Assembly: GCA_017522345.1 (NCBI GenBank)
Contig: JAFWZN010000046.1
Coordinates: forward strand, 1 to 46,619
DNA from: Clostridia bacterium
GTDB lineage: Bacteria; Bacillota; Clostridia; Christensenellales; Aristaeellaceae
Length of the DNA: 46,619 nt
Direction of reading: 5' to 3'
How positions within the stretch are numbered: position 1 is the stretch's first letter; every line of letters begins with the position of its first letter. The notes under the pieces are model-generated. The model searched no databases. It saw only the letters and a list, made by a program, of their open reading frames with translations, and was not told where the DNA came from. This document shows positions 25,497 to 33,619 of this stretch, one piece after another. A program made the translations under genes and the position numbers.

Positions 25497-27872
25497 ATGA
25501 ATATGGAGCTTGACCGCATTCTGTTTACAAAAAACTGGCTTTTTTCAAAGACCGAGGATGAAAACGCGTGCGCGCGCTTTTTTGACGACGGCGCATTTGA
25601 GAAGGTAACGCTTCCCCACGACTGGCAGATCAGGGAAACGCGTATTCCCGACGCAAAGGGCGGCGGATCGCAGGGCTTTTTCCCCAGAGAGCATATGGGC
25701 GTATACAGAAAGCGTTTTTTTGCGCCTGAGGAATGGAAAAACAAACAGGTTCGGATTCTTTTTGACGGCGTACAGCGGTTTTCAACGGTGTACTTAAACG
25801 GCAAAAGGGTCGGCGGAAGGCCGTTCGGCTATGTGCCGTTTCTGTGCGATCTGACGCAAGCGCTTGATTTTGAAAATGAAAACGTTCTCGCCGTTCAAGT
25901 GGACAACCGCGAGCCGGAAGGCAAAAAGCTGAACATCGCAGGCGGCGACAGGTGGTATTCCGGCGCGGGCATTTACAGAAATGTGTGGATTTTGGTGGAT
26001 GAAGATACGCACATCGCAAACGGCGGCGTAAACATCGTTGCGTCGCCCGTGATCAAGGGTCCAAGCGGCGACGTTCCCGACAAGGCGGGCATCCGCTGCG
26101 ACCGGGCGGATGTGGTATTAACGTGCGAAATTGAGGGCGAAACGGACGGATTTACCGTAAACGCCGAGATTTCCTATGACGAAAACGTCCTTTTCAACCT
26201 TGAAACAGCGGCGCGGAAGATAACCGAATTCAGATTTGAGATTCCATCGCCCTTTCTTTGGTCGCCCGAAACGCCGAATCTCTATACGGCAAAAATCACC
26301 GTCAAGGAAAACGGCGATTCGCACAAAATCCGCTTTGGCGTAAGAAGCGCGCAGTTCGACGAGGAAGACGGTTTCCTTTTAAACGGCGTAAAGACAAAGC
26401 TTTGGGGCGTGAATCTTCACCACGACGGCGGCTGCGTGGGCGCGGCTGTGCCCATTGAAATCTGGGCGCGCAGGCTTAAGGCCATTAAAAAGCTCGGCGC
26501 GAACACCATCCGCGCCTCCCATAACCCCATGGCGGAAGAGGTGTACGACCTTTTAGACGAAATGGGCTTTCTGGTGATTGACGAAATCTACGACAAGTGG
26601 TCGGACAACAATATGTACGGCGACCTGTTCTTTGACGAATGGCACGATCAGGACGTCGCCGCCATGATCCGAAGAGACCGATGCCATCCGTCCATCATTT
26701 TGTGGAGCGTCGGAAACGAGATCGGACATCAGTACAGCGAAAAATTTTATGCGTGTCTTCAGGATCTGGTTGATCACGTCCGCGCCATTGACAATACGAG
26801 AGCCGTTTCGGCGGCGCTCATCGGTTTTTGCACGCGCGACTTTAGCGACGTAACCCCCATGGGCAAAAAACTGGCTGCCGTGCGCAGGTATGCCGAAATC
26901 GTGGACGTTTTCATGGGCAACTATATGGAGCATTTCTACGAAAAGCTGCGCGAAAGCGGCATGAGAAAGCCCATCATCGGAAGCGAAGTTAGAAATTACT
27001 ACCTGCTCGACGAAAACACGCTGAACAACGCCCAGTACAAGCTTGAATCGCCCTTCCATATCGTGAACAAGCACGATTGGGTGTGCGGCTCGCTCATCTG
27101 GGCGGGCGTCGATTATCTGGGCGAGGGAAGCATGTGGCCGCTGAGAGGCTGGACGGGCGATCTGCTCGATTCCACGGGCGACTGGAAATACCGCGCATGG
27201 TACTGCGCCGCCGCATGGAAAAACGAGCCCGTAATCAAGGTTTGCGTGTACGACGAATCAGAACCGTGGGACGGCTCGCGCGGCGCATGGGGCTTTCCTC
27301 AGATGCGCTCGCACTGGAAATACACCTGCTTTGAAAAGATCCTGCATGTAGCCGTCATGACCAACTGCGACACGGTGAAACTGTATCAAAACAGCCAGAC
27401 CGTTCGCGTCGGATATCTTAAGGACTTTGCCGACGGCATGATTCATTTCTACGTGCCCTACATTCCCGGCATTCTGCGCGCCGAGGGCTACAGAGGCGGC
27501 CTTCTCGTGTGCGAGGATATTTTAAGAAGCGATCATACCGCGCACACGCTGCGCGTGGAAGCGGACAGAGCATGTATCCCCGCAGACGGCGCAAGCGTTT
27601 CCATGATCGACCTAATTCTGGAAGACAAATATGGAAGACGATACGTGCTTGAAAACAGAAAGGTATCCGTAAAGGCTTTAGGCGCGCCCATCAGAATTCT
27701 GATGGACAACGGCGACGCATGGTCGCTTGAGCCCTTTGAAAAAACGCAAAGCACGCTCTTTAACGGACACATCCTGATTCTTGCTCAGGCGGGCACGGAA
27801 AAGGGCGCGTGCGAACTTTTAATCGACGTGGAAGGCTTCGAAACAAGACGCGTAAGCCTTCATCTTGAATAA
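25497..27872 (+). CDS. Glycoside hydrolase family 2 (beta-galactosidase-like)
   Basis: The 791-residue protein has no signal peptide, so it acts in the cytoplasm. It shows the N-terminal jelly-roll with VTLPHDWQI, an immunoglobulin-like domain, a TIM barrel with HHDGGCVG and IRASHNPMAEE, acid/base Glu408 (WSVGNEIGH) and a likely nucleophile Glu497 (PIIGSEVRNYY), and C-terminal beta domains of the type seen in GH2 enzymes with DUF4982. It removes beta-linked sugars from oligosaccharides; beta-galactosidase or related specificity is likely but cannot be fixed. ATGs at 25497 and 25503 both fit the AGAAAGG site. The next gene begins two bases after its stop. Confidence 0.9.
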   Translation: MNMELDRILFTKNWLFSKTEDENACARFFDDGAFEKVTLPHDWQIRETRIPDAKGGGSQGFFPREHMGVYRKRFFAPEEWKNKQVRILFDGVQRFSTVYLNGKRVGGRPFGYVPFLCDLTQALDFENENVLAVQVDNREPEGKKLNIAGGDRWYSGAGIYRNVWILVDEDTHIANGGVNIVASPVIKGPSGDVPDKAGIRCDRADVVLTCEIEGETDGFTVNAEISYDENVLFNLETAARKITEFRFEIPSPFLWSPETPNLYTAKITVKENGDSHKIRFGVRSAQFDEEDGFLLNGVKTKLWGVNLHHDGGCVGAAVPIEIWARRLKAIKKLGANTIRASHNPMAEEVYDLLDEMGFLVIDEIYDKWSDNNMYGDLFFDEWHDQDVAAMIRRDRCHPSIILWSVGNEIGHQYSEKFYACLQDLVDHVRAIDNTRAVSAALIGFCTRDFSDVTPMGKKLAAVRRYAEIVDVFMGNYMEHFYEKLRESGMRKPIIGSEVRNYYLLDENTLNNAQYKLESPFHIVNKHDWVCGSLIWAGVDYLGEGSMWPLRGWTGDLLDSTGDWKYRAWYCAAAWKNEPVIKVCVYDESEPWDGSRGAWGFPQMRSHWKYTCFEKILHVAVMTNCDTVKLYQNSQTVRVGYLKDFADGMIHFYVPYIPGILRAEGYRGGLLVCEDILRSDHTAHTLRVEADRACIPADGASVSMIDLILEDKYGRRYVLENRKVSVKALGAPIRILMDNGDAWSLEPFEKTQSTLFNGHILILAQAGTEKGACELLIDVEGFETRRVSLHLE

Positions 27873-27874
27873 CC

Positions 27875-28246
27875 ATGACCAGGCAGGAAATTGAGCGCTA
27901 TATTCAAAACCAATACGGCACAGAAGCGGAATATCCGTTTGAAATGGACGATCAGACGGCGGTCTACAGACATAAAGGCAACAAAAAGTGGTTTGCCATC
28001 GTTATGCGGGTTTCCAAAAGGCGCTTGTCTATCGAGTCGGACGACGAAGCCGACATTTTAAACGTAAAGGCGGACCCCGTCGTCATCGGCTCCTTTCTGT
28101 TGGAAGCAGGCTTTTACCCCGCCTATCATATGAACAAAACCCATTGGATCACAATTGCCCCGGAAGCCGACGAGGACAAGGTCAGAATGCTCATCGACAT
28201 GAGCTATTCCCTGACAGGCACAAAAAGAAAGAAGGCGAAAAAATGA
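27875..28246 (+). CDS. MmcQ/YjbR family protein
   Basis: The 123-residue protein matches the YjbR fold: an N-terminal helix (RQEIERYIQNQYG), VYRHKGNKKWFAIVMRVSKRRL, DPVVIGSFLLEAGFYPAYHMNKTHWITIAP and a helical end. The CyaY-like fold is often called DNA-binding, but its role is not known. It begins two bases after the GH2 stop and overlaps the esterase start by four bases (ATGA), so it is made with two carbohydrate enzymes. The lysine-rich tail (KRKKAKK) is unusual and could bind nucleic acid. Confidence 0.88.
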   Translation: MTRQEIERYIQNQYGTEAEYPFEMDDQTAVYRHKGNKKWFAIVMRVSKRRLSIESDDEADILNVKADPVVIGSFLLEAGFYPAYHMNKTHWITIAPEADEDKVRMLIDMSYSLTGTKRKKAKK

Positions 28247-29280
28247 TCAGCGCAAACATCCGTGAGATCGAAAGCATCCGCTTATCCGGAAGATTCGATA
28301 AAAGCGAAAAGGATTTCCCCCTCAACTGGACGGCCGCCGGGTGCGATATGAAGGTAAAGGGCAGCTATCTGAACGTGGAGATCACTTCCGTTTATAATAT
28401 GTACCGCCCTTACATCACCTTCGAAGTGGACGGCCTTCGCGCGCAGACGTTTGCCCCCTTAAAGGGCACGCATACCTACACCGTTTTTTGCTCCATGAAT
28501 CCCGAAAAAGCGCACACGGTTAAAATTTTCATGGAATCCCAGCTGTTCATCGGCGACAGCCGCTTAAGCCTTAAAACCATCGAAACCGACGGCGAAATTC
28601 TGCCGCCCGACCCCGTCAAATTAAGAATCGAGTTTATCGGCGACTCCATCACAAGCGGCGAGGGCGGAAAGGGCCCGAAGGATTTTTCCGAATGGATGCC
28701 CATGATGTTTTCAGCCGGCGACAACTATGCGCGCTTCACGGCGGACAAAATGAAAGCGGCCTATCAGGTCGTTTCCTTAAGCGGCTGGGGCGTCAAGTGC
28801 GCGTGGAATAACGACCCGAACAACAATATCCCCCGCGTATACCAGCAGATCGCCGCCGACCAAAAACCCTACGACTTCTCCTTTGACCCCGATTATGTCG
28901 TAATTGCTTTGGGCACAAATGACAATAACGCCCTAAACCAGCCCGAATTCATGAATCCCGAAACGGGCAAGGCCTTTAAGCTCACCAAGGAACACATGGG
29001 CGAATGGACGCAGGAAGCCCTTTCGTTCCTTAAAACCGTCCACGCCAAAAATCCCCGCGCCAAAATCGTCTGGATGTCCTTTTTCAAGGAAAGCCCCATT
29101 GCCGAGGCTACGCAGAAGGCCTGTGAAACGGCAAAAGATATGGGCATTCCGGCCCAGTACGCCTGCACGCTCGACCTTCACCACTTAATCCGCGGCGGGA
29201 TGGGTTCAAGAAGCCATCCCGGAATCGTAGCGCAGAAGCATATCGCAAAGGAGCTTGTGAAGGTTCTGAAGGAAAAATAA
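28243..29280 (+). CDS. SGNH-fold carbohydrate esterase (CE2-like)
   Basis: The 345-residue protein has an N-terminal beta-sandwich (about residues 1-120) followed by an SGNH hydrolase domain: FIGDSITSGEG (nucleophile Ser), a Gly-containing block, ALGTNDNN, and SHPGIVAQ with the catalytic His near the end. This order is that of CE2 acetyl esterases that remove acetyl groups from xylan or manno-oligosaccharides. No signal peptide is present, so it acts on imported sugars with the GH2 enzyme upstream. The ATG at 28243 overlaps the YjbR stop (ATGA). Confidence 0.87.
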   Translation: MISANIREIESIRLSGRFDKSEKDFPLNWTAAGCDMKVKGSYLNVEITSVYNMYRPYITFEVDGLRAQTFAPLKGTHTYTVFCSMNPEKAHTVKIFMESQLFIGDSRLSLKTIETDGEILPPDPVKLRIEFIGDSITSGEGGKGPKDFSEWMPMMFSAGDNYARFTADKMKAAYQVVSLSGWGVKCAWNNDPNNNIPRVYQQIAADQKPYDFSFDPDYVVIALGTNDNNALNQPEFMNPETGKAFKLTKEHMGEWTQEALSFLKTVHAKNPRAKIVWMSFFKESPIAEATQKACETAKDMGIPAQYACTLDLHHLIRGGMGSRSHPGIVAQKHIAKELVKVLKEK

Positions 29281-29294
29281 GCGCCTTAAACCGC

Positions 29295-29337
29295 AAAAAA
29301 CCGAGGACAGCGATTTGCCGCTGTCCTCGGTTTTTTT
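29295..29337. terminator. Bidirectional terminator
   Basis: Six As, ACCGAGGACAGCG-type stem (29300-29312), a 6-base loop, the complement (29319-29331) and seven Ts. It serves the esterase gene on the plus strand and the C39-like gene on the minus strand, which face each other here. Confidence 0.9.
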
Positions 29338-29345
29338 GTGCGTAT

Positions 29346-29924
29346 TTACGCTTCTTTTTTTGAAAACAGGAAAAACGGTCTTTCCCTGCAGTCCATTTTG
29401 AGCACTCTGTAGTCCGCGTAGGCTACATTGCCTTCAAGGCGCACCTTTCCCTTTCTGCCGGGAATTTCAAAGCGGTCGCTGCCCTTCTTATACATGGGGT
29501 CGAGCACGCCGATTTGATCGCCGTCAGCCTCGGCAACCACCACATAATGGCCGCTGTTTGAGAATACGCCGATGTAATCGTCCCTGTCTCCGTAGGTGTT
29601 GGCGACAACCATGCCCTTGCCTGCGCGCATGAACTCGATCATTTCCTCCGCGTCTTCCGTCACAACGCAGTTCAGGGGGAACGCTTCCGCCATTTTATCG
29701 GCCAGGATGTAAAAATTCGTGCCGAAGCCCTCTCTCGCCCCGGCGGCCTTGGCGAATTTTGCGCTCTCCTCCGGGGGATAAGAAAGCCCTAAGAGGTTTT
29801 CAAGAATCATGGTCATGGAAATCGGGCCGCAGCCGTTGTTGGAAAGATTGCCCTTGGGGGAGGTCGGAGAAATATAGGGCACATGCTCGTAATCGAGCTG
29901 GCAGTAGAATTTGTAGTCCTTCAT
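29346..29924 (-). CDS. C39-like cysteine peptidase
   Basis: The 192-residue protein contains NNGCGPISMTMILENLLG (catalytic Cys), NSGHYVVVAE (catalytic His) and VLDPMYKKG (Asp), the triad of the C39-type papain-like fold. It has no signal peptide or membrane helix, so it is cytoplasmic, unlike peptidase domains fused to ABC exporters. It begins 11 bases after the M20 gene, in the same transcript. A role in processing peptides or isopeptide-type bonds is plausible; no substrate is visible nearby. Confidence 0.8.
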   Translation of the reverse strand: MKDYKFYCQLDYEHVPYISPTSPKGNLSNNGCGPISMTMILENLLGLSYPPEESAKFAKAAGAREGFGTNFYILADKMAEAFPLNCVVTEDAEEMIEFMRAGKGMVVANTYGDRDDYIGVFSNSGHYVVVAEADGDQIGVLDPMYKKGSDRFEIPGRKGKVRLEGNVAYADYRVLKMDCRERPFFLFSKKEA

Positions 29925-29935
29925 CTTTCTTCTCC

Positions 29936-31120
29936 TTACGCCTTTTCGTTCATGTGGTCGACGACAAACTGGCAGAAGGTCTTTGCGCCGGTCTGAAGGC
30001 CGTCCTCATCGACGTCCCAGCCGGAGGAATGCGCAAGGGAGGTAATCCCCTTTTCGTTATTGCGCATGCCGAGGCCGAAAAGAAGGCCGGGCTTTTCCTT
30101 CTCGTAGTAGGCAAAATCCTCTCCGCCGGGCGAGGGTTCCAGCACGATCACTTTATCCTTGCCCACAACCTTTTCTGCGGAGGATTTCCACCATCTGTAC
30201 ATTTCATCGTCGTTGTACGCCGGGGGCAGGGGCTCGTCCGAGAAGGAGCATTCGCCTTCGCCGCCCATTTCCTCGCATGTGTATTTGACAAGCTTTTTGA
30301 TTCTTTCAATCATCATATCGCGCGTGGATTCCTTAAGGCAGCGCATGCTTCCGCTCATTTCACAGATATCCGGCACCTGCGCAATGGTTGTTCCGGCGTT
30401 CATTTTGCCGACGCCCAGCACGCACGTATCAAACGGATCGGCCTCGCGGGAGACGAGCATCTGAATGCCCATGTAGATTTTTACGCCGATCGCCAAAGCG
30501 TCAATGCCCTTGTGAGGAGAAGCTACATGAACGCCTTTTCCGCGAACCTTTATATTGAACGCGCAGCTGGTCGCGTTGGTGATGCCGGAGCAGGACGAAA
30601 GCACATGCGTTTCGTCCACACAGTTGACATGGCACATGATGATTTTGTCGATGTCCTTCATAACGCCGTTAAGGCACATGGTTTTCGCACCCGAGGGCTT
30701 ACTTTCCTCCGACGGCTGGAAAAGAAGCTTTACGCGGCAGGTCAGCTGATCGCGAATCTCCCAAAGCGCCTTGGCTGTTCCAAGCAGCATCGCCGTGTGC
30801 GCATCATGTCCGCAGGCATGCATCTGCCCGTCAATTCTGGAGCGATAGGGCTTGTCCGATTCGACCTCCTGAATGGGCAGCGCGTCCATGTCGGCGCGGA
30901 TACCGATGGTGAAACGGTCGATATGACCGTTGATGGTCGCAACGACGGTGTTTCTTCCGTATTTGTCCGCTTCATAGGGAACGCCGATTTCGTCAAGCGT
31001 CTTTCTGACCAAAGCGCTGGTTCTGTCAAGATCCCAGCCCAGCTCCGGATACATATGAAGCTGACGGCGAATCGCCACCATCATTTCCTGATCCACATGA
31101 AAAACGATATTATTTTCCAT
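29936..31120 (-). CDS. M20 family metallo-amidohydrolase (HipO/AbgB type)
   Basis: The 394-residue protein shows the M20D pattern: RRQLHMYPELGWD, IRADMDALPI, MHACGHDAHTAMLLG (metal-binding Cys/His/Asp), FQPSEES (catalytic/metal Glu), an HVNC block, and PGGEDFAYY with a late His (LAHSSGWDVDED). Such enzymes split N-acyl amino acids, p-aminobenzoyl-glutamate or similar amides with a bound metal pair in the cytoplasm. The start has AAGGAAGG upstream and a promoter at 31163-31191. It is co-transcribed with the C39-like peptidase. Confidence 0.92.
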   Translation of the reverse strand: MENNIVFHVDQEMMVAIRRQLHMYPELGWDLDRTSALVRKTLDEIGVPYEADKYGRNTVVATINGHIDRFTIGIRADMDALPIQEVESDKPYRSRIDGQMHACGHDAHTAMLLGTAKALWEIRDQLTCRVKLLFQPSEESKPSGAKTMCLNGVMKDIDKIIMCHVNCVDETHVLSSCSGITNATSCAFNIKVRGKGVHVASPHKGIDALAIGVKIYMGIQMLVSREADPFDTCVLGVGKMNAGTTIAQVPDICEMSGSMRCLKESTRDMMIERIKKLVKYTCEEMGGEGECSFSDEPLPPAYNDDEMYRWWKSSAEKVVGKDKVIVLEPSPGGEDFAYYEKEKPGLLFGLGMRNNEKGITSLAHSSGWDVDEDGLQTGAKTFCQFVVDHMNEKA

Positions 31121-31162
31121 CGTTAGATTCCTTCCTTTTTGTTAAATCCCCGATATATTCAA

Positions 31163-31191
31163 AGTATAGCATAGGAAAATGCCAATTGCAA
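31163..31191 (-). promoter_or_regulatory. Promoter of the M20 - C39 operon
   Basis: Read leftward: TTGCAA, 17 bases, TATACT, with the -10 ending 42 bases before the M20 ATG. It lies back to back with the methyltransferase promoter at 31205. Confidence 0.7.
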
Positions 31192-31204
31192 GGAAATACG
31201 CCCG

Positions 31205-31233
31205 TTTACCAAGCGGAAAAAATATGCTATAAT
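31205..31233 (+). promoter_or_regulatory. Promoter of the methyltransferase gene
   Basis: TTTACC, 17 bases, TATAAT. Only 13 bases separate its -35 from the -35 of the divergent M20 promoter, so one bound polymerase may block the other. Confidence 0.7.
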
Positions 31234-31269
31234 GGAACCAAATCACAGTATAAAGGAATCGATGAAATT

Positions 31270-32139
31270 ATGTTCACCGCAGATATGTGGAAAGATTACG
31301 AGGTGCTCGATACAGGCGACGGCGAAAAGCTGGAAAGATGGGGCAAGGTTGTCCTGCGCAGGCCCGATCCGCAGGCCATTTGGCCCAAGCAGAAACCCGC
31401 ATTGTGGAATAAAGTGGATGCGTACTATCACAGAAGCGCAAAGGGCGGCGGCGAATGGGAATTCTTTAAGAAGCTTCCCGAAAAATGGACGATCAAGTAT
31501 AGGGATCTCGACTTTTACGTCCATCCCACCGGCTTTAAGCACACGGGTCTTTTCCCGGAGCAGGCCGTCAACTGGGACTGGATGCGTTCTCTGATCAAGG
31601 CGCGCGGCGGCAGGGTTAAGGTTTTAAATCTTTTCGGCTACACCGGCGGCGCGACCATCGCCTGCGCCAGGGCCGGCGCGCACGTGACGCACGTGGACGC
31701 CGCCAAGGGCATGGTGCAGTGGGCGGGCGAGAACCGAAAGCTTTCGAACATTCCCGAAGAAAACGTGCGCTGGATTGTGGACGACGCGCTGAAATTCGTC
31801 GCCCGCGAGGAAAGGCGCGGCAATTTTTATGACGGCATCCTGATGGACCCGCCCTCCTACGGACGCGGCCCGGGCGGCGAAGTATGGAAGCTTGAAAACG
31901 AGCTTTACGGCCTGATTGAAGCCTGCTCGAAGGTTCTATCCCAAAACCCGCTTTTCATGCTGGTCAACAGCTATACCACCGGCCTTCAGCCCGCAGTTCT
32001 TTCCAATATGCTGTTAATGACGGTTGGAAAAAAACACGGCGGCTTCATCGACTCACAGGAGGTCGTTCTTCCCGTAACCTCCGGCGGCGTTCTCCCCTGC
32101 GGCGCAAGCGGCCGATGGACCAGCCTCATTCTTGAATAA
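31270..32139 (+). CDS. SAM-dependent methyltransferase, rRNA cytosine-methyltransferase-like
   Basis: The 289-residue protein has a basic N-terminal half (GKVVLRRPDPQAIWPK...HPTGFKHTGLFPEQ) and a class I Rossmann domain with VLNLFGYTGGATIACARAGA (SAM site), VTHVDAAKGMVQWA and GILMDPPSYGRG (motif IV). It fits the RlmI/RlmK-type family that methylates 23S rRNA cytosine or guanine, but the N-terminal PUA domain is absent. The ATG at 31270 is preceded by AAAGGA; the start is less sure. It stands alone between two promoter/terminator sets. Confidence 0.85.
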   Translation: MFTADMWKDYEVLDTGDGEKLERWGKVVLRRPDPQAIWPKQKPALWNKVDAYYHRSAKGGGEWEFFKKLPEKWTIKYRDLDFYVHPTGFKHTGLFPEQAVNWDWMRSLIKARGGRVKVLNLFGYTGGATIACARAGAHVTHVDAAKGMVQWAGENRKLSNIPEENVRWIVDDALKFVAREERRGNFYDGILMDPPSYGRGPGGEVWKLENELYGLIEACSKVLSQNPLFMLVNSYTTGLQPAVLSNMLLMTVGKKHGGFIDSQEVVLPVTSGGVLPCGASGRWTSLILE

Positions 32140-32150
32140 CCCGTTATGCA

Positions 32151-32182
32151 CCGCCCGGCGTCATGCGTCGGGCGGCGTTTCT
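32151..32182 (+). terminator. Weak terminator after the methyltransferase
   Basis: CCGCCCG (32151-32157) pairs with CGGGCGG (32169-32175); CGTTTCTAT follows. The T-run is short. Confidence 0.5.
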
Positions 32183-32300
32183 ATAAGACCCGGCAAAGAT
32201 TCACAAATTAACCTGCGTCTCATACAAAACCATCAAACGATTTAACAGAAATGTATATAATGGGTACGGATACAAAAATATCGAGAAAAGGGTGTTTTTT

Positions 32301-33461
32301 GTGAATTATTTATCGAACCTTCTGAACACCATCATCTCCTCTGAGGCGTTCATCGTTTTCGCCATCGCCTTGATCGGTTATCTGATCGGCGCAATCAAAA
32401 TCAAGGGCATCGAAATCGGAACCGCAGGCGTGCTTCTGGTAGCCCTGGTTTTCGGCCACTTCGGCTTTACCGTCTCCAAAATCGTAGAGACCATCGGCAT
32501 CGTTCTGTTCGTCGGCTCCGTCGGTCTGATCGCAGGCCCCAAATTCTTCAGAAACTTCAAAAAGAATGCCAAGTCCTACGTACTTTTGGGCGCGATTATC
32601 ATTTTCTCAGGCGCAGCCACCTGCGCACTGATTGTGTTTATCACCGGTATAGACGCCGCTCTGGCCGCAGGCCTGTTCTCCGGCGCGCTCACCAGCACCC
32701 CCGGCTTTGCCGCAGCCAAGCAGGCGGCGGGTGAAGCGGGCGAAGCGCTGGTTGCCACCGGCTACGGCCTTGCCTATCCCTTCGGCGTTATCGGCGTTGT
32801 TCTGTTTGTGCAGCTTCTGCCTAAGATCCTCAAGGTTAACATGGACAAAGAGCGCGAGCAGTTCGCTGCCGCCAGCGGCGTTGAAGTCAAGAAGTTCACA
32901 GGAAAACTCGTCAGCATCGATCCCATGGGTCTTTTCCAGTTCTGCCTTGCCATCGCGCTGGGCGTTGTGATCGGCTCCGTCAAAATCCCCCTGCCCGGCG
33001 GCGCGGAATTCTCCCTTGGCACCTCCGGCGGTCCCCTGATTGCGGGTCTTATCATCGGTCACTTCGGCAGAATCGGCAGAATCAGCCTTTCCTGCGACAA
33101 GAAGCTGCTTGAAACCTTCCGCGAATTCGGCCTGATCCTCTTCCTGATCGGCGCAGGCTTAAAGGGCGGTCAGGGCTTTGTTGAGACGCTTTCCAAGGAA
33201 GGCCCGATGCTCTTCGTATGGGGCGCGCTCATGACCGCCATCCCCATGTTCGCAGGCTACTTCTTCGCCCGCTTCGTATTGAAGCTTTCCCTGTTCAATA
33301 ATCTGGGCGCCATCTGCGGCGGCATGACCTCCACGCCCGCGCTTGGAACGCTCATCAGCGTAACCAAGACCGACGACGTAGCCACCGCCTATGCAGCCAC
33401 CTATCCCATCGCGCTGGTTGTCGTCGTTCTGGCCTGCCAGTTCATCGTATTGTTCCTGTAA
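32301..33461 (+). CDS. AspT/YidE-type transporter lacking RCK (TrkA-C) domains
   Basis: The 386-residue protein has about ten to eleven membrane segments in two homologous halves. Each half carries the family's GxxTSTPxxxxA mark (GALTSTPGFAAA near residue 125; GGMTSTPALGTL near 346). This is the aspartate-alanine antiporter/YidE duplication family. Usual members are about 550 residues with two cytosolic TrkA-C domains between the halves; here only a charged loop (NMDKEREQFAAASGVEVKKF) is left. The substrate is probably a carboxylate or amino acid. The GTG at 32301 is eight bases after AAAAGGG; an earlier GTG at 32292 touches that site. Confidence 0.85.
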   Translation: MNYLSNLLNTIISSEAFIVFAIALIGYLIGAIKIKGIEIGTAGVLLVALVFGHFGFTVSKIVETIGIVLFVGSVGLIAGPKFFRNFKKNAKSYVLLGAIIIFSGAATCALIVFITGIDAALAAGLFSGALTSTPGFAAAKQAAGEAGEALVATGYGLAYPFGVIGVVLFVQLLPKILKVNMDKEREQFAAASGVEVKKFTGKLVSIDPMGLFQFCLAIALGVVIGSVKIPLPGGAEFSLGTSGGPLIAGLIIGHFGRIGRISLSCDKKLLETFREFGLILFLIGAGLKGGQGFVETLSKEGPMLFVWGALMTAIPMFAGYFFARFVLKLSLFNNLGAICGGMTSTPALGTLISVTKTDDVATAYAATYPIALVVVVLACQFIVLFL

Positions 33462-33476
33462 AAGATAAACAAGCAG

Positions 33477-33513
33477 ACGTCCGAAAATGCATATGCGTTT
33501 TCGGGCGTTTTTT
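33477..33513 (+). terminator. Terminator after the AspT-type transporter
   Basis: ACGTCCGAAAA (33477-33487) pairs with TTTTCGGGCGT (33498-33508; one G-T pair), followed by six Ts. Confidence 0.8.
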
Positions 33514-33531
33514 ATTTCGGTACACAGACAG

Positions 33532-33590
33532 AAAAAAACCGTCCCCTGCGGAGATGAACGCTGCATCTCCATCACAGGGGACGGGTTTTT
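33532..33590. terminator. Bidirectional terminator with cruciform-like inner stem
   Basis: Seven As, a CCGTCCCCTG / CAGGGGACGG outer stem and five Ts. An inner stem GGAGATG (33550-33556) / CATCTCC (33564-33570) makes a two-step hairpin. It ends feoB on the minus strand and backs up the terminator at 33477. Confidence 0.85.
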
Positions 33591-33619
33591 GTGTCCTTTT
33601 ATGCATATCACTGAATCGT

